From Daphnia pulex (taxonomy: Eukaryota; Arthropoda; Branchiopoda; Diplostraca; Daphniidae), in assembly GCF_021134715.1 (NCBI RefSeq), contig NC_060025.1, positions 5,766,001 through 5,830,000 of the forward strand: DNA of 64,000 nt. Direction: 5' to 3'. Numbering within the stretch: position 1 is the stretch's first letter; each line of letters opens with the position of its first letter. The notes beneath the pieces were generated by a model. The model had not been told where the DNA came from, did no database searches, and saw only the letters and a list, made by a program, of their open reading frames with translations. The position numbers and the translations under genes were made by a program. Positions 34,726 through 46,469 of the stretch are shown piece by piece.

Positions 34726-35430
34726 CTTTTTTGGGTAGTCCATCTGCAAGAATTGAACGACATAACTTTTTCCATAGGCTAGTCAATTTCCCCATCGCTT
34801 TGCTTAGTGCTTGCTTCATTGATAATTGTCTGGTGTCAAAATTAGATAAAGCAATGTCTTTACTCGCAATTAAGTTTAGTGTACGAGAGGCGCATCTTTA
34901 ATAAAACGAGATTTAATCTTTGATAATGGTGATTGTATATAAAGAGTTTGGCCAGACCTTTATTGCATTGGTAAAATTATCTCGGATTCCAAATTTATAT
35001 TATTCAAAAGGTCAAACGTCGAGTCATTTTTTTAATCGCGATTAGCTGCCTCTTGTAATTCAGTCAACTCTTCAGGATCTTCATCGTCTACAATCTGCTC
35101 AACTATTTTCTCTATAGTTGGATGAAATTCGTCGTCATTATGACTATATTCATTATTTAGAACCTGTTGATACTGTTAAAAGAAAAACATAAAGCGAACG
35201 AAAGTAAGATGAAAAAGAAAACTTACAGAAAATTCTTTGAATGCTTTAACAATACGTTCCTGACTATCAAGAGGCAACTATAATCCAACTCATGACTTTC
35301 GACATGCAGCTCATGACTATAAACATTCAGGTCTAACAATTCTTCAACAAAGTCGACTTCTCCCCAACCTAAATCTGAAAAATATGATTTTATATACTTA
35401 TCCAATCTTATGTACGACCACTCCATCTCA
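34726..35430 (-). pseudogene. hAT-family transposase remnant
   Basis: On the minus strand, after an acceptor TTATTAAAG, the frame CASRTLNLIASKDIALSNFD continues to MGKLTSLWKKLCRSILADGL and ends at a donor CTG|GTTAGT. This corresponds to the RCASHTLNL block and the following LWNK-like stretch of hAT transposases. Upstream (35186-35045) another exon after TTAACAG encodes NDDEFHPTIEKIVEQIVDDE and then DPEELTELQEAANRD, the acidic region that usually precedes it. The minus frame at 35426-35223 may be the next exon upstream. Terminal inverted repeats were not located. Confidence 0.55.
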
Positions 35431-35995
35431 AGAGATCTAGAAAACCTGAGTTTTTTCTATAATTTATTTAAAAAGAACATCTTTTTTTTAAATTTCACGT
35501 GTTTTCTTAGCAAGACATCGTTTGTGAATGGTTCGTCTGCATCAGTGTATATACTGCTGCAAGATAATCATATACTCCGTAGACCGTCATTATTATCGAA
35601 TGATTTACGAACCATTCACTACATAGAAAAGTGTTGCTTTTACATCATCAAATTATCGTACGCACACTCTCTCTCAGATCCCTTTCCACCCTATTCAAAA
35701 GACTAGTCTGTCAGAAGCAGGATCTACTACGACCTCATCATATACGGATAAGCTAGCAAAACTAACCCCTACAACATTGACTTCGGCCAGATCGAGCCTT
35801 TGGTAATCATCCTAGGATATCTTGTCAACCTAAACCTCAACACTAATAATAATCTGAATTACCGGTCTATAAGGTTCAATTCAACTAAAATCTGGCAAAT
35901 AAGATGCCCCCTGCCTATACCAGCGTGCTTAAAAATAAAATTCAATGGCATCTCTCTGTTCCACGCTCTTATAGGGATAACAGGCCAATCATCTT
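35431..35995. other. Unassigned stretch before the ERCC3-like fragment
   Basis: Short frames at 35410-35706 and 35800-36060 show no recognised protein. Parts may derive from a more N-terminal piece of the same duplicated gene, but I cannot align them. Confidence 0.35.
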
Positions 35996-35999
35996 CCTC

Positions 36000-36645
36000 A
36001 TCCGCACCCTGGTCCCCTTCCCTTTTATTCCCTTATATTTTGAAATCCAGTGTCCCATGAGTCCTGATTTCCTTCGCGAGTACATGGATTGCAAGTCAAC
36101 GAAGAAGAAACTTATTTTTTGATGGATCCAAACAAACACTCGAGCCTGTCAAATTCTCATTCACTACCACGAGCAACGTAGTGAGAGAATCATCGTTTAT
36201 TCGGATAATTTATATCCGATGACACTGAGGAGACAAATTTTCAAAAGCTTCAAGAATGGCTAAACACGAACTATATTCCTCGCTTAAGGGATTATTGACG
36301 ATCATGTTGGCATGCCGCGTGCTAAAGTCTTAATCCAATTTTCTACCAACGGAGAATCTCCGGTTCAAGAAGTTGAACGACTAAGCCACATTCTGCAAGC
36401 CAATAACGTTGCGGATTCTTACTTCTACAAACTGGTGTTGCAACACACAGATGAAGTGAAATGCAGCACTGATCGCCAAATTTCTTTGGAAATAAAGGTT
36501 ACTACTTCGAACCAAATATTCACTTAGTAGGATTGAATGAAGTGCAAGAATTGAACAAAAAGAACAAAGAATGGTAGCAGACAAATCTGCTGCAATTGGT
36601 CCTCGAGGACATTAACGCTATGGATGAAGTAAATCCAGCAGTTAG
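36000..36645 (+). pseudogene. ERCC3: XPB/ERCC3 (haywire) helicase C-terminal fragment, plus-strand copy
   Basis: XPB is the DNA translocase of TFIIH. This copy reads, in order and across frame breaks: EIQCPMSPDFLREYMDCKST, a TGA in the KKLIF..MDPNK region, CQILIHYHEQRSERIIVYSD (helicase domain 2 start), then AKVLIQFSTNGESPVQEVER (where active XPB has the ISSHxGSRRQEAQR block with the arginine finger), SYFYKLVLQHTDEVKCSTDR, GYYFEPNIHLVGLNE and finally LLQLVLEDINAMDE at the C-terminus. Stops and frameshifts are present, and the RRQEAQR arginines are replaced by PVQEVER. It is a dead partial duplicate. A sister copy in the opposite direction lies at 39010-41640. Confidence 0.8.
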
Positions 36646-37949
36646 CTGTAGAATACATGTAATTAATTTTATTTTTTGTCCAATGTAATAAATCCCGTGT
36701 GTGGTGTCGTGGATCTCTACGGGCGGAAGCCTGTCTTGTCTGTTTGGATTTTGTTTTATTCGTGTTTTTTTCTAATTATTTTTATTCTATTTTAGGCATG
36801 GCTGATGTCGAAGAAGAGGAAATTTTCAATCGTTTAGGATCCCTTTAAACACACTTTTTTTCATTTTTGTAATGTTTGAGTTAAATATAACTAATTTCTT
36901 TGTGTCTTTGTGGTTTGACTTTGTGGTGTGTCTTTGTTATTGTGTCTTTGTGGTGGTTGTAACCTAATTTCTTTGTGGTTCCAAGTGGATTCACCATAAG
37001 ATGATCCATGATATTAGAAAGCTGCCCAGTTATAACCTGCCAACATTCGTAGGTATGTAAGGGCGACTCCATCGGAGATCACTCACGCATTTCGTGTGCC
37101 ATCGCATCCCTTGTGTTATTGTATGTGCATACCTTGCTAGTGTTATAATACAAGTGCAACCTTTCAACGAATCGTCATCCTTATAACAATCATCTTCAAC
37201 CCATGTAACGAACTGTTACATAACAAGCGCGAGTTAATTAGCATCAATGGAAAGAAGAAGGAGAAACAAGCGGCGCCAACACTATCACTTGCCACCACCA
37301 CCTATTTTGTTTTTGACTCTTCTTTTGAAAAATAACAAAAAAATTAAAAATTAGACTGGAGACACAGACGGCAGCGGGGGAGCTACTTTTTCAGCTCGAT
37401 TATTTCGTTGTAATTTTTTTCCACCTTCTGAAATGTTGACGTTATTTACTATAACCACCACGATAGGAGAAATTTGTAATCATCCCTCCCTTCCCCATTT
37501 TTACCACCAAGCTAAGCAATCGTAATCAAAGAATGGGCGAAACTGCCTGGAATGATTTCGCGGTCGATCGAGTCCTCGACACCTAACAAAAAAGAATTAA
37601 ATTCTGAAAACCCAGAAAGCGTTTTGAGTTGAGAGAGAGAGAATGTCAACTAAAGAGACTGATGCTATAACGATCACGACGATATCATTACAGAAAGTTT
37701 CGTTTGCTGGAAGAGAATTTGGCCCCCTACATCTCACCTATTACGTGCTGGCAACTCACAGGCCGAAATACTGAAAGGAAGCGTTAAAATATTATACTGA
37801 AAGAAAGACGACCCATTATACGAAAAGAAAATGCAACCCAGGAGCGATAGCTAGCCACACCCAACATATCTATCCATCTTTTGGCTGTGATGAATGAAAT
37901 GAATGAAGCGTGTCAGAGCACTTTTTGGGTTGAGAGGGTCTTGCATTAA
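36646..37949. other. Unassigned stretch
   Basis: A GTGTCTTTGTGGTTTG-type repetitive stretch lies at about 36900-36980. No supported gene. Confidence 0.45.
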
Positions 37950-37959
37950 GTACAGTAGC

Positions 37960-38172
37960 TAGTGGGTGGAGGGAAAATTGGAAGTACGACTGCTGGATTG
38001 CGATGAAGATGTAGAGAGCTGCGATGGATCGAATCGTCTGAGCTGTTTCTTGCCGTCGGCCCACAATTTCAATGCAAGGATCCAAGGCTGCAGGTCGTGG
38101 TCACCCAAACGACCAACTCGTTTAGCGCGATCTTCACCGTCACCGAAAAGAAACGCCGCTCGGGAGAAATGA
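37960..38172 (+). pseudogene. Possible protein kinase N-like exon fragment
   Basis: The plus-strand frame EGKLEVRLLDCDEDVESCDG resembles the segment between the HR1 repeats and the C2-like domain of protein kinase N (GKLEVRLxGCxDLLExVPGR). It continues through WSPKRPTRLARSSPSPKR to a TGA at 38170-38172. There is an in-frame TAG two codons upstream and no following C2 or kinase exon. GC content is coding-like from 37.96 to 38.49 kb. Minus-strand frames of 81 and 99 codons overlap the same DNA, so the strand is uncertain. Confidence 0.22.
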
Positions 38173-38499
38173 AAATGAACGTCCCACATAGGCGGAGGCA
38201 GATGGTGGCAGCGGCAAGGCTGGCCACGATCCATTAGACATTTAGCCGTCCAGTTCAATGAGAGGGAAACCGTGCTCGAGACAGATCGACTCCGTGGGCG
38301 GATGGCGAAGCGATGACGCCGGAACTAAAGGCCCCGATGGAACACGGAGAGGACTGGGCGAGCGGGAAAAGATTTTACGGTTTTCCATGACGGAAAGGTG
38401 AAGGGACGTTGAACTGGAGGTGGAACGGGTCGGAATTGGTTTCGAACTGTACTGTTGGCATTGACACTGGGTTAGAGTAGAAGCCACTCGTCTCCCTGG

Positions 38500-39005
38500 C
38501 CTAGGCCTTGACCCTGGCCTGGCCTAGACCCTGGCCTACTCCGCTGTTGTTGTAAAAAAGGTTGAAATGCAAATTACCTCTGACTGTCCACCCGTACAGA
38601 TTCACGACACCCCACACGGGATTTTTACGTTGAAGGCGGCAAGTCCCTAGTTACGCCCGCAAAGTGAAATTGCAGATCTCCTCGTGTTTCAAAGTATTAA
38701 ACTAGTTCTGTATTTTTCAAACATTAATAAAAAAAAAAAAACCTTCACAAAGTTTTTTGTTATTCAGGTAAAACGGGAAAAATCACAACTTTTATCATCT
38801 TCAGGGCTGCTAATGCTGCTGCTCACAATGGGTTCAAACTACTTGTTCGTCATCCCATTCTCTGATTTCCCCAAGAACCATTTTCAAAAGGTGTGCTTCC
38901 TTTTCCTGTTGTAGCTAGTAGTAAAAGGTGTAGCTTAGTTCCTGGTCTTGATCCCTGCCTCCCAATTGAATATTTAGTTTAAAGACGTAATCTTGATTTA
39001 ACAAG
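38500..39005. other. Unassigned; CCTGG-rich patch at its start
   Basis: Short CCTGGCCTAGA-like units at about 38485-38540. Otherwise no coding signal. Confidence 0.45.
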
Positions 39006-39009
39006 AATT

Positions 39010-41640
39010 ATTGACGTTCCCAAGAGCCTCACTTCATCCGAATTACATTACACTAGCGTATAAAAGAAAGCCGTGTACTCCTTAGCAATTTCACCGTTTT
39101 TTGCTTGGAGAATATGCCCTATTCGTTGGGGTTCTTGAGTAAGAGAACCACCGTTCGAGGAAATTTGAATGAGAACGTCCGCACGAGGTAAATTGAATGA
39201 AGTATCGGCAAGTCCCTCACTGGTAAAAATTGTTTAAAATTGTGGGTGCTTTCTGAAATTGCAAAGCATCTTGTGCCTTTTTGTCGTAGGTGTTGAGCTG
39301 TAAATAAATGGTTTCTTCAGCTTTTCAGCATAGTGTTTCAGAGAATAAAAGTTATCCGAAAAAACGATTATTTTTTCATTCCGTTGCTCGTGGTAGCGAA
39401 TAAGAAACTGACAGGCTCTAAGCTTATTTGGGTCCATCAAGAAAATAAACTTTTCTTTGACGAGTTGCAAGCCAGATACTCGCGAAAAAAATCTGAATTC
39501 TAAAGACACTGTACTTCAGCGCTCGTCACCCGAGCAAGGAATGCACCTTCTTGCACCTAACCCAACAGATACACTCGCCATTCAGATGAAATAAAAATGT
39601 GTACAGCACAAGTCATGAGATTATTGGATAAGACTTTCCTTTTTTGTTAATTTTTCGAATGTGTGCATTTTTTTTTGCTTAGAAACATTTTTTTTATTTA
39701 AAGAAGATTCCTTTGTTTATCTTCTCAACCAATTAATTATTCTTGATCTAGTTCTAGGTTCATTTGGTATGAAAAGTAATGTGAATATAATTCCATCTTC
39801 TCACAGTAATATGTATTCCCAAAAAATTTTACGCTAAAAATCAGCTAGCTAAAAGTTTCCCCAAAATCTAATTACTTCTCAGCAAGTTAATTCTTAGTAT
39901 CCAGCATCAGTTGTAGATGTTCTGGTAAGTCTTATTGTGCCACGAAGGGAAATTGATTACAATTTTTATATTTTTTCTCTTTTTATTGAAGGAAGAAGAA
40001 TTTGGTATTTACTTGAATCATCCACATTCTCTGCTTTCTCATTTATATATGTATCAGTTAGGAGGAAATAGCAGATATAGAGTCATTTAGATTCTTATGA
40101 AATTCACTACAAGTGTCTGTTCTTTTGATTAATTTTAGAGGTGTCTACCATAAGTGACAGTAAGTTTTATTCGTTTCCTTTGTTTCACTTCGTAGATACA
40201 TTTTGTGATGAGAGAAATCGGGAATATTCAATAATTTTCTTATTTCGTCCTCTTCTTTTGCTTTTCTTTAAATGATGCCAACAAACTCCTTCACAGACTA
40301 TCTGATGCAGCAGATACCGAGTTTTGTGGATTTCCTACAGTGTGCCAACCGGATAATCTGCTAGCCTTCATTATTTCGCGAAAGTTCGAGATGGCGAAAC
40401 ATTCACACTTATTGATAATCCAGGTTATATATCTTTCAGATTAAATTGATAAATGTCCATATTTTTAACTATTTCTTTTCACTTCAGAGTTCATTACTGA
40501 GTGAAAGTCAACAGGAAATTCCTATTGATGTCGGGTGATCGTGCTGTCGCAAAACAGTGGATTAAAATATGTCAAATTTTACAGGACAGAAGGTATTTTA
40601 GTTGCTGTTGGCCTTTTTTTAATTCTTCTAGATTTTTATCCCCGTTTTTATAGATTTTGTTGCAAACAATAGAAAAAGATAAGGACGACCAATACTGAAC
40701 CAGAGGACAACTAGAAGCCAGAGAACTTCCTCGTCAAGCTCAGCTCTGTCACCATGGTTTTAGCGTTCGGGGGTATTTTAGTCGAGGTAAAAAAAAAGCC
40801 GCATGATATCCTACAATGACGTAACGCCTGACGCTCACAGCAACAAGAACAACGATAACCACTGCTGGAGGCTGGAGTATGTTAATGAATCAATATTTCT
40901 TATCTATTTTAAGAGATAACTTTTGCTATCCGTTTTTATAGGTGGGATATTAAGCGTGCACTCAACCCGACGCCTGTTGGGATCGTTTGTTCTCTGTCTC
41001 AATACGTTCAGATCTGTCTGTCCTCTCCGTAGGCTTATTTACTAATTGTCCCTAATTTTCCTAATTTGTGATTTGAGTCTTCCCTCAAAGATATTTGAGT
41101 GTGCGTAGATGATATATTTTATTATGAAGCCCTACTTTGTGAGATTTAGTTAGTAGTTGTGTTAGTTTACATTATATTATGTAAACACACAGACATTGGA
41201 AGAGTGGGACACAGCATGGAGGGGTAATTAGACAAATGGAGGGAGTAAAAATCCAACCCGGGGCCTTTGAAATCAACACATAGTTACCATGCTTCGTACA
41301 ACTTTGGTCCAATCAAAATGTTCAAATCCTTAATCTCTTAAAGAAATCATAATTGATCAGATCGATAGGTAAATTACAGCATATACAAAAAATAAAATAC
41401 CAACTTTTCGGACGAGAGTGTTATCAACCGAGATTGCAAGGAGCCTGAACAATTGTCAAGACACTGTCAAGCATGTCAGTTGAAATAGCGTGCACTTCGT
41501 CGAAAACCATAATACCCCATTCCTGCTGCTGCAGCCACATTATTCTTCTGAATTCCATAGACGAACAACTATTCTGATGTGTAATCATTTTATAGGTTGT
41601 GATCAGGATTTTACTAGCTAAAGGATTATCGTTAGCATTT
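39010..41640 (-). pseudogene. ERCC3: XPB/ERCC3 helicase fragment, minus-strand copy, in two blocks
   Basis: Block 1 (41640-41440, minus) reads ILITTYKMITHQNSCSS, then QQEWGIMVFDEVHAISTDML and LDSVLTIVQAPCNLG. This contains helicase motif II as DEVH, and the following motif III region has lost its frame. Block 2 (39580-39010) reads FLARVTSAEVQC, shifted frames through FFREYLACNSSKK, FLMDPNKLRACQFLIRYHEQ, EKIIVFSDNFYSLKHYAEKL, a stop after [44 protein letters not shown] and FYTLV before a TAA. The order fits one gene on the minus strand, but about 1.8 kb between blocks has no recognisable XPB sequence. Multiple stops and frameshifts make it non-functional. Confidence 0.78.
39581..41435. other. 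Interval inside the minus-strand ERCC3-like copy
   Basis: A/T-rich. A plus-strand reading at about 40290-40430 (LLHRLSDAADTEFCGFPTVC) and another at about 40940-41030 look protein-like and sit upstream of the RNF31-like pseudogene, so they may be its further exons, but I cannot assign them to a domain. Confidence 0.3.
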
Positions 41641-41687
41641 AATGTAAAACGTCATTATCTGGTAAACTATTGTTTTTTAAATTATAG

Positions 41688-43880
41688 TTATCAGTGACGA
41701 CCATGAGTCGGTCGAAGATGTACAACGGCCGTTTAGCACTGATATTTTTGAGCGACATGTGCAGCAGGTTATCGAAGAAGATTTTCCAGAGAGGCAAAAC
41801 GCCAAAGCACCAGCCGTTCAGATTATCTCTTCGAAACTAAATCAGGTTATGAACAGAGAGGTAACGACAACAACCAAGAACACAACCGAAGCTGTCCCCG
41901 CTCCCTATGAGGTAACTTTCTCTCCCACGATTGATTTCTATTTCCGTCCGCATTTGTTTACTCTAAAATAACTTGACATTCTGTTTTCTTCAACAGCACA
42001 AGGTCCGTCAATTGCTGGCAGAGGGTAAAGCAGTGTCTTACGAAAAAGCTGAACTTGCTGCTAGACTTATGGATCTGAAGTTTGACGAGGACGAATCGAT
42101 TTATGCAGCTAACGAATGCGGTTCGCTCTACATGGCTATATCTTATTTACAACAGAATTGCGAGTTATGCGCTAGTAAATACGGTGTCAAGGAGGTAATA
42201 TTAACAAATCAACTGAAGAAGTTGGTGACTCCATCGTGAATTTTAAATGTCTCCTAGATGGTTTCTATGCTTCATTGCACTCATCGATGTTGCCGAGGAT
42301 GCGCACAGACTTATTTTTCCACACAAATTCGTGATCGAACGATCGTGGATGCTGTTTGTCCGTTTTGTTCCGAGCCAGCAAATCTTGCTGAGGACGATGA
42401 ATTAGCGATGGACTATTTCACTCATCTGGACATAATGCTTAAGGGAATCGTACCGCACGATATTCACGAACTCTTTCAGCGTAAATTGCGTGACCGCACT
42501 TTGGCCAAGGATCCGAACTTTAAGTGGTGCAATAAGGTAAAAAAAAAAATCTTTTTATCTTTTTCCATTCTAACGCTGTGGTGAAATTTTTGGTAGTGTT
42601 CATCTGGGTTTATCGCAAATCCACGTCAAAAGCGAATAATATATGTCCAGATTGTCGAGCCGTTACTTGCGCAACTTGCCGTAAGCCAATAAGTAAATCG
42701 CCTTGAAGCAAATGGCACTTACTATATAATAAATTTGGATTTTGTTTTATCTCTCACTAGTGGAAGAAACAACACGAAGGTTTGACTTGCGAAAAATTTG
42801 CCGAGTGGAAAGAAGCTAACGACCCGGAATATCAAGCCGAAGGGTACATTGATAAATTGATAAACCAAATTTCTGATAGCTATAAACTAACTCATTTCAT
42901 CATTTAAATTAAATTTAGACTGGCTAAACATTTGGCAGAGAAGGGAATACGTTGTCCACAATGCCGTTTCCAGTTTTCACTAACTCGTTGAGGATGCATG
43001 CACTTCACTTGCACTCAGTGCAAATGGGGTTGGGGTTATACGTCCATAAAAGCAATGAAACTTTTAATAATTTATTACAAAATCCCGCAACATAATTTTG
43101 TTCTGGGTGCGACCGGCAGTTTTTAATGGGTTCCCGGTGTGGAGTTGGGCCATTTTGTGACAAACTTGGATTGCACGCCCATCACCCTCAAAATTTTCTA
43201 TCTACGAGACAAGGAGCCGCGGGATCTCCAAAAGCTTTTGACGGTATGGTGAAAGCTATATATCGCTGAGAACCATTTGAGTTTACACAAAATATTTGTA
43301 TTTTTCATTGCTGCTTGGTTTATTAGGAACATGGAGTTCCATTCATGACTTCATTCCGGGATAGGCCCCATTCATGGGCAGGCTGGACTTTGCAGGTGAG
43401 ACGCTAATAGCTGGGCAAGTTGAATTACATAAGAAAGACAATTTTACTGGTGGGAGAGGATGTTTTCTGAAATAAAATCTCTGCGGGTGATTGGACTGAA
43501 ATAAGGCTCCATTATGTGGAATACCTTGCGGCCTTGATCACGAAAAACGATGTGGATCCCTTGGATATCTTTAGCTCAGATGAACTTGAAACGTTAATAC
43601 AAACGGCCGGCATTCGGCGGCCATCTCGGAATCTTCCACCGAACGCACCTCTTGTGTCATACCGCCGTAGACTACTTGAGGTATCATTGAATTTGTTATT
43701 TGTTTTTTGTTTTTTGTTTCACTAGGCACATAATCCCAACAATTAACTCAAACATGAAGAGAAGTGGAAATTGGCTGTTAGCAAGATGACTAGTAAAGAT
43801 AACATTGGAATTATTCATCGTGTTCCAACTATTCAGCATATTCTCAAACAATCTGACTTTGATAACTACGTTGCTATTGG
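41688..43880 (+). pseudogene. RNF31: RNF31/HOIP (LUBEL-like) RBR ubiquitin ligase, decayed copy
   Basis: HOIP makes linear ubiquitin chains. The exons keep GT/AG structure. 41688-41911 is a linker; 41997-42194 has the UBA-like domain (AELAARLMDLKFDEDESIYA) and the first RING1 pair NCELC. 42258-42536 has the RING1 core (HCTHRCCRGCAQTYF, CPFCSEP). The exon from 42597 has the IBR start (CSSGFIANPRQKRII) but carries a 2-base insertion near 42638-42642, and its donor at 42689-42690 is AT instead of GT. 42761-42843 reads [20 protein letters not shown]. From 42919 comes the catalytic RING2 (IRCPQCRFQFSLTR), stopped by TGA at 42989-42991 just before GCMHFTCTQC. The linear-chain domain survives as [16 protein letters not shown] and [10 protein letters not shown], then a frameshift and [15 protein letters not shown]. 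Later exons hold HYVEYLAALITKNDVD and, after an in-frame TAA, EEKWKLAVSKMT. It is non-functional. Confidence 0.85.
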
Positions 43881-46465
43881 TAAAAAAAAATTTACACTAC
43901 AACATTTCTGTTTTCAATATATTTATATTTTTAATTTTTATTGGAATTTCATCATCGTTACAATGTTTAATCAGTTGAAAGACTTTTCAGCCAAGGAAGT
44001 CTGATTTTCTCTCCAAGACGTTTGAATTTGACTGACAACACTTCGAATGTTACTGTTCTTAAAAGTGACAATCTGACAAGATTGTAAAATACTGGTGATA
44101 TTGTGATTTAATGAATGACACACTGAAAAATTCAGTAATCATAATTGTTTTTCATTTTTGTCTATTTGTCTTATGATTACCTCTTCTCTTGCTTAACTTG
44201 AAAAATAAAAACAAAATGTCTGAAACTGAACATTCAAGTTCAAAATTTAAATTTTATTTCCTAAAAATTTACAGTTCATTACAAAGTACAAGCGATATCA
44301 ATTATACACTATTCTATTGATTATTGAATGTATGACAGTATGATGCTATTCTTGTTATACTGTTTAAACAGAAAAAAAGCAGACAGAACATTTGATTTTG
44401 TTTAAGTTGACGTTTGGAAATTAGAATGAAAAAAGCAAAGTTATAAGAAATACAAATTTTTACTACTAGGTGTCGCACTGAAATAAGCGGAGAAATAAGC
44501 GAAAAAATTTTAGGGCCTCACACGCTATTAAAAATCTGACTTCTAAACATCGGGGAAACTTGCAGTCTGAAATTGATGGTTTTATCACGATATAATAGGA
44601 AAGGTACACTCTCGCGCTTTCCCATTCTCTTGGAAGAAACGGTGGTGTTTAGTAAAGGGTCTTAAGATTGCCTGCAAGGTTTGCTAGGGTTGATCGCTTC
44701 TCGGGGGTATAGTAAAAATAGGGGTTTTTGGTTCATAATCTATAAAATTACGAATCAATGTGTCAAAAAATTGATTACGTTTAAGCTTTATTTATTTCTC
44801 TATCCTTAAATACCTAATTCATCTAGATGAGGCAATTTTTAAATGTTAAATTCGTAATTGAAATTCGGATTTTTTTGAAAATCGCGCCAAAAAAACAAAT
44901 CAAATGTGTCTTTTATTACCTATATTTGTTTATTCTATTATAAAATATGAAAGATGAATTTTCAAATTCATTTTTAATATTTTTAAATTCATATTTAATA
45001 TTTTCAAATAAATTATATTCTGATTAAAAAATTTAATACAACCATCAATTAATCATGCCAACCAAAACCTAACGGAAAACAACTTGACACCAAGCGGACC
45101 ATCACAGACTGGCACCAGCATGAAACAAAACAAGTTAAATTCCCCCGATATGATTTTTATCGTTTTTGCATTCAGTGTTATGCATTTATCAATTATTTTC
45201 CAATTCCACCGTCTTTTTATATTTCCGTCGATCAATAATTTGGCAAAATACAGTTCCCTACCCACAGATGGCTATGGCTTGATGTGCAGAAAAACAAAAC
45301 AAAACATTGATGTCACTGTCTGTTACATAATCGACATGTTCGTTACGTTATATTTTAAATAGCAGTACGAGATTATTTAATCCTCGCTAGTTTAAATTCA
45401 AAATTTTGTGCATATAACTAGTCAATGTGGATGGAGAATTCGCTAAAATGATTCCAGCTTGTAAATCCTTTGGCGTTTCGCAGATTTTAGACCACAAAAC
45501 AAGCACTGCAATCTTGTGAATTTCACTAGAACAAAATTTCTGCATTCAATTTAAAATTAGGAAATTAAAAGCCTCTTGCTATATTTTATTTTCAATTTTT
45601 TTCAAATTTCATTATTGCCAAACATCACAGCAGACTCCTGGTAATGCTTTAACAACTAACTAGAACAAGTCATAAAATTAATTCTGAAAATGGAGACTGT
45701 TGTTCAGCTTGTGAAGCTCTTCATTACCCTAATACCCTAGTTTGTATGAAGTACCCTAATTTGCATGAAGCTCTATAGAGTGTTCCCAAACATAGGGATC
45801 CATTTTAAACCTAACCTTCTCTTGGTAGGAAAAATTTGAAAAAAATCAGCTTAATGCTACCCATAATGGCTACGGCAAAAAAAATTCGTCAAAATCCAAC
45901 AAAATTCGATTTTTTGGAACGTTTCGCGCGGATTCCCAAACTTTAGGTAGGAAAGATACAAATTTTATATTGTGTAAAAACCAAAAACAAATGAGGGCGC
46001 TGACCTGAATAATTGTACGAAGAATGGTTATCTGTATTAACTTAAAAAATATGAACAAAAGCAAAACAAACGGACACAATGAGCAATTTTTATATTAATT
46101 AATTTTTAAGAAAAAGGGGCTCCGTCCGACCAGGCGTTCGGCCACCGGAACACATTGCGAACGCTTCGCACTAACTGGTCGACCTCAAACAACTCAAGTC
46201 ATTCACATAAAATAATAGAATAAATTTTACACTATGCGGAGTCTCTGGAGTGTTCTTCTTGAACGTTGTTTGTTTGTTCGTTTTTTTTCTTTTCTTTCTT
46301 TCGTTCGTCTTTTTTGTTTTTCTTTTCGTTCTTTTTGTTTTCGGATCTCTGCTGACGCTGCAGATATATCTCTTCCACTCGCACGCTGTCAGTGTCTGAC
46401 TCGGAAATGGTTTTCCAAACGCTGGAACAACAAAAACATAAAAATGTTAGTTAAAAAATTTCGCA
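43881..46465. other. A/T-rich stretch without a gene
   Basis: No recognised gene or element. Frames of 70-126 codons at 45053-45362 and 46234-46614 have no domain; the latter overlaps the antisense of the P4-ATPase fragment. Confidence 0.5.
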
Positions 46466-46469
46466 GGAT

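Noticed and set aside
36900..36980. CRISPR-like short repeats (TTTGTGGT motifs)
   Set aside because: Irregular degenerate simple sequence in a eukaryotic genome, without constant repeats and unique spacers.
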